Positions 4,685-5,899 of a stretch of DNA of 5,899 nucleotides are shown here, in pieces. The stretch is from Planctomycetota bacterium (GTDB taxonomy: Bacteria > Planctomycetota > Phycisphaerae > WQYP01): positions 1-5,899 of the forward strand of contig JAJZGH010000276.1 in assembly GCA_021798635.1 (NCBI GenBank), written 5' to 3'. The translations under genes and the position numbers were made by a program. How positions within the stretch are numbered: position 1 is the stretch's first letter; the number at the start of each line of letters is the position of its first letter. Below the pieces are notes generated by a model. The model saw nothing but the letters and a program-made list of their open reading frames with translations. It had not been told where the DNA came from and did no database searches.

Positions 4685-5497
4685 TTAAAGCATTCCAACA
4701 CGTACCCGGAGGCCCGGCTTCCGCCGAAGCAACGCTGCGATGCCTTTTCGTGTGCACTGGGTGTGAGTCAAAATCAGCATTTGCAAACCCGGCATTTGTC
4801 TTACCCATCGGAGGCCAGTATCGGAGATATGCGTATACGCCAAATCCAGCGATTTGAGTTTCCGTAGTTTGACCAGTTCCCTAAGATCGGCATTCTTGAT
4901 GTCGTCACCCGCCAAGCTGAGTCGCCGCAAATTGGCAAACGCAACGAGGAACCGCGTCACCTTGCCGTCCACGTTGGTGTCGTCGAGGTCCAGCCTCCGC
5001 AACCTGGTAAGCCCTTCAATGCTGATAATGCCCCTATCCCCGATATCTGCACCGCTAATAATTAGAGATTGTAGCGTGTGCAATTGCCCCACCACTTGCA
5101 TACCGCGTTTGGACACCTGTAAACGCAATATGGTTAGTTTCACCAAGAAATGAAGCGGTTCCAGCGACCGAATATCGGCATTTTTACATCGAGGGCCGAG
5201 GAACACCGACTCAGCTGGCAGAAGCAAGGTCGCAAGTGGGACACCCCAATGCCAATCTCCCCACGTTTCCTTGTCTACCAGCACCTTCTGAAAAGGAGCA
5301 GCTTGAAGTATTACCGAGCCGTGATGTGCTACGATAGAGCGTATGGATCGGTATTGGGCACCCCCCCATACCGCGACCATGTACGCCATGAGCACCAGTG
5401 CCGAAAGAAGAGGCAACAGTTTAATAGTCCATCGCCAGCAGCCGGGCCTAAGGGTCCTGCAAAGATCGTTTCCTAAGTGAGGAACATCTTCCACCAT
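4685..5497 (-). CDS. Membrane-anchored leucine-rich-repeat protein
   Basis: This 270-residue protein has one anchor helix (about 26-45, IKLLPLLSALVLMAYMVAVW). It is preceded by Arg and Lys residues, so the bulk should face the periplasm. Residues 115-234 form five leucine-rich repeats of exactly 24 residues (115, 139, 163, 187, 211), with a sixth from 235 to about 259. The consensus is L-x-x-L-x-x-L-x-L-x-x-T-x-I-x-D-x-G-L, clearest in LRKLKSLDLAYTHISDTGL. Residues 98-114 look like an N-terminal cap. LRR solenoids bind proteins or other ligands on the concave face; the ligand here is unknown. The start ATG at 5497 has AAGG (5504-5507) six bases upstream. This 24-residue class is frequent in Planctomycetota and Verrucomicrobiota. 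The gene is first in an operon with the seven-helix protein. Repeat A2 and module B3 lie in its 5' region. Confidence 0.88.
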   Translation of the reverse strand: MVEDVPHLGNDLCRTLRPGCWRWTIKLLPLLSALVLMAYMVAVWGGAQYRSIRSIVAHHGSVILQAAPFQKVLVDKETWGDWHWGVPLATLLLPAESVFLGPRCKNADIRSLEPLHFLVKLTILRLQVSKRGMQVVGQLHTLQSLIISGADIGDRGIISIEGLTRLRRLDLDDTNVDGKVTRFLVAFANLRRLSLAGDDIKNADLRELVKLRKLKSLDLAYTHISDTGLRWVRQMPGLQMLILTHTQCTRKGIAALLRRKPGLRVRVGML

Positions 5498-5769
5498 GAT
5501 CCACCTTTTGTTCGATTATCCTGCGTTGTTACAGGCCGCTGGGGTCCGGGTACATTACCGCCCGTCGCCAGATATACCCATACGAATTCACGCCACCGGC
5601 GCAGCGCACAAGGACCAACGAGCAATGAGCGGAACACTGGACATCCAAACTTCTGCTCCGTGATCATTGATGCCTGGCGATTGTAAACCTCCACATATCT
5701 CCTGGATTGCCACAGATTTTTTCTTACGGATTCCGGATTCTTGGTCAAACTGTCATTCAACGCAACCAT
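5473..5769 (-). other. Doubtful 98-codon frame from module B3 through repeat A2
   Basis: ATG at 5769 starts MVALNDSL, like the other two module B starts. The frame stays open through repeat A2 (giving MITEQKFG...) and ends 25 bases inside the LRR gene, in a different frame from it. The middle is repeat DNA and the composition (Arg and Trp rich) is not convincing. It could be a leader frame coupled to the LRR gene by the overlap, or a fused remnant. I favour a remnant and do not assign a product. Confidence 0.25.
5604..5720 (-). repeat. Dispersed repeat A, copy 2 (upstream of the LRR gene)
   Basis: This is the counterpart of 1244-1367 in the same orientation. It includes the exact 16-mer TGCTCCGTGATCATTG (5654-5669), the AACACTGGA block (5633) and the terminal CACAGATTTT (5711-5720). 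Here it lies directly between module B3 and the LRR gene, without the tandem repeats and palindrome found at the first locus. It probably represents the arrangement before those elements entered the other copy. Confidence 0.7.
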
Positions 5770-5834
5770 GGATTATTCCGAGCAGAGCCAATCGAACAGG
5801 CAGTGTATTCTATCGTCCCACACGCTTTTGCACA
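5767..5834 (-). promoter_or_regulatory. Module B, copy 3: promoter-like region upstream of the LRR operon
   Basis: TAGAAT (5807-5812) is followed after 37 bases by an ATG (5769-5767) reading Met-Val-Ala-Leu. TGTGCA (5829-5834) lies 16 bases before the -10, the same spacing as in copy 2. The leader keeps GATTG and GGAA-like blocks but is otherwise diverged and about four bases shorter. The match is weaker than between copies 1 and 2, so homology is probable but not certain. The LRR transcript would have a leader of about 300 bases. The remaining bases to 5899 show no gene I can support. Confidence 0.4.
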
Positions 5835-5899
5835 GCAGCCGGCACATTCACGGACTATCGAAGCCGCAGCAACTGGCGGAAAACGAAAGCGTCTTGATT

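Overview
The window comes from a bacterium of medium GC content. It holds mostly small orphan membrane and secreted proteins on the minus strand, a 24-residue leucine-rich-repeat (LRR) protein, one orphan HicB-type antitoxin, and intergenic DNA rich in dispersed and tandem repeats. This mix resembles Verrucomicrobiota or Planctomycetota genomes. That is an inference from style: there is no rRNA, tRNA or housekeeping marker to place the organism.

Layout, left to right. A secreted protein runs off the left edge (1-301, minus). A four-helix membrane protein follows (444-1166, minus). Positions 1167-1837 hold no convincing intact gene. They contain leader hairpins, a dispersed repeat (A1), a GC palindrome, tandem TCCCCTGTAACC-like units, and a truncated gene start with its promoter (module B1). 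The only plus-strand gene is a HicB-like ribbon-helix-helix protein (1913-2149) with a clear promoter and an operator-like dyad over its -10 box. It converges on a translationally coupled pair of membrane proteins (2175-2822 and 2819-3421, minus, overlapping by ATGA) driven from module B2. A roughly 450-base gap follows. Next comes a second operon of an LRR protein with one membrane anchor (4685-5497) and a seven-helix membrane protein (3922-4608). Upstream of it lie repeat A2 and module B3.

The main finding is a pair of shared upstream modules. Module B is a TAGAAT -10 box, a 37-41 base leader and a start reading Met-Val-Ala-Leu. It occurs three times in the same orientation (about 1650-1724, 3396-3470 and 5767-5812). 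Module A, about 120 bases, occurs twice (1244-1367 and 5604-5720) between module B and an unrelated gene. The coding regions behind these modules do not resemble one another, so a common 5' segment appears to have been copied or recombined in front of different orphan membrane proteins. Whether this is a functional cassette system or just repeat-driven duplication cannot be decided from one window.

No protein here can be given a biochemical function with confidence except the DNA-binding HicB-like antitoxin. The others are described by topology and visible motifs.
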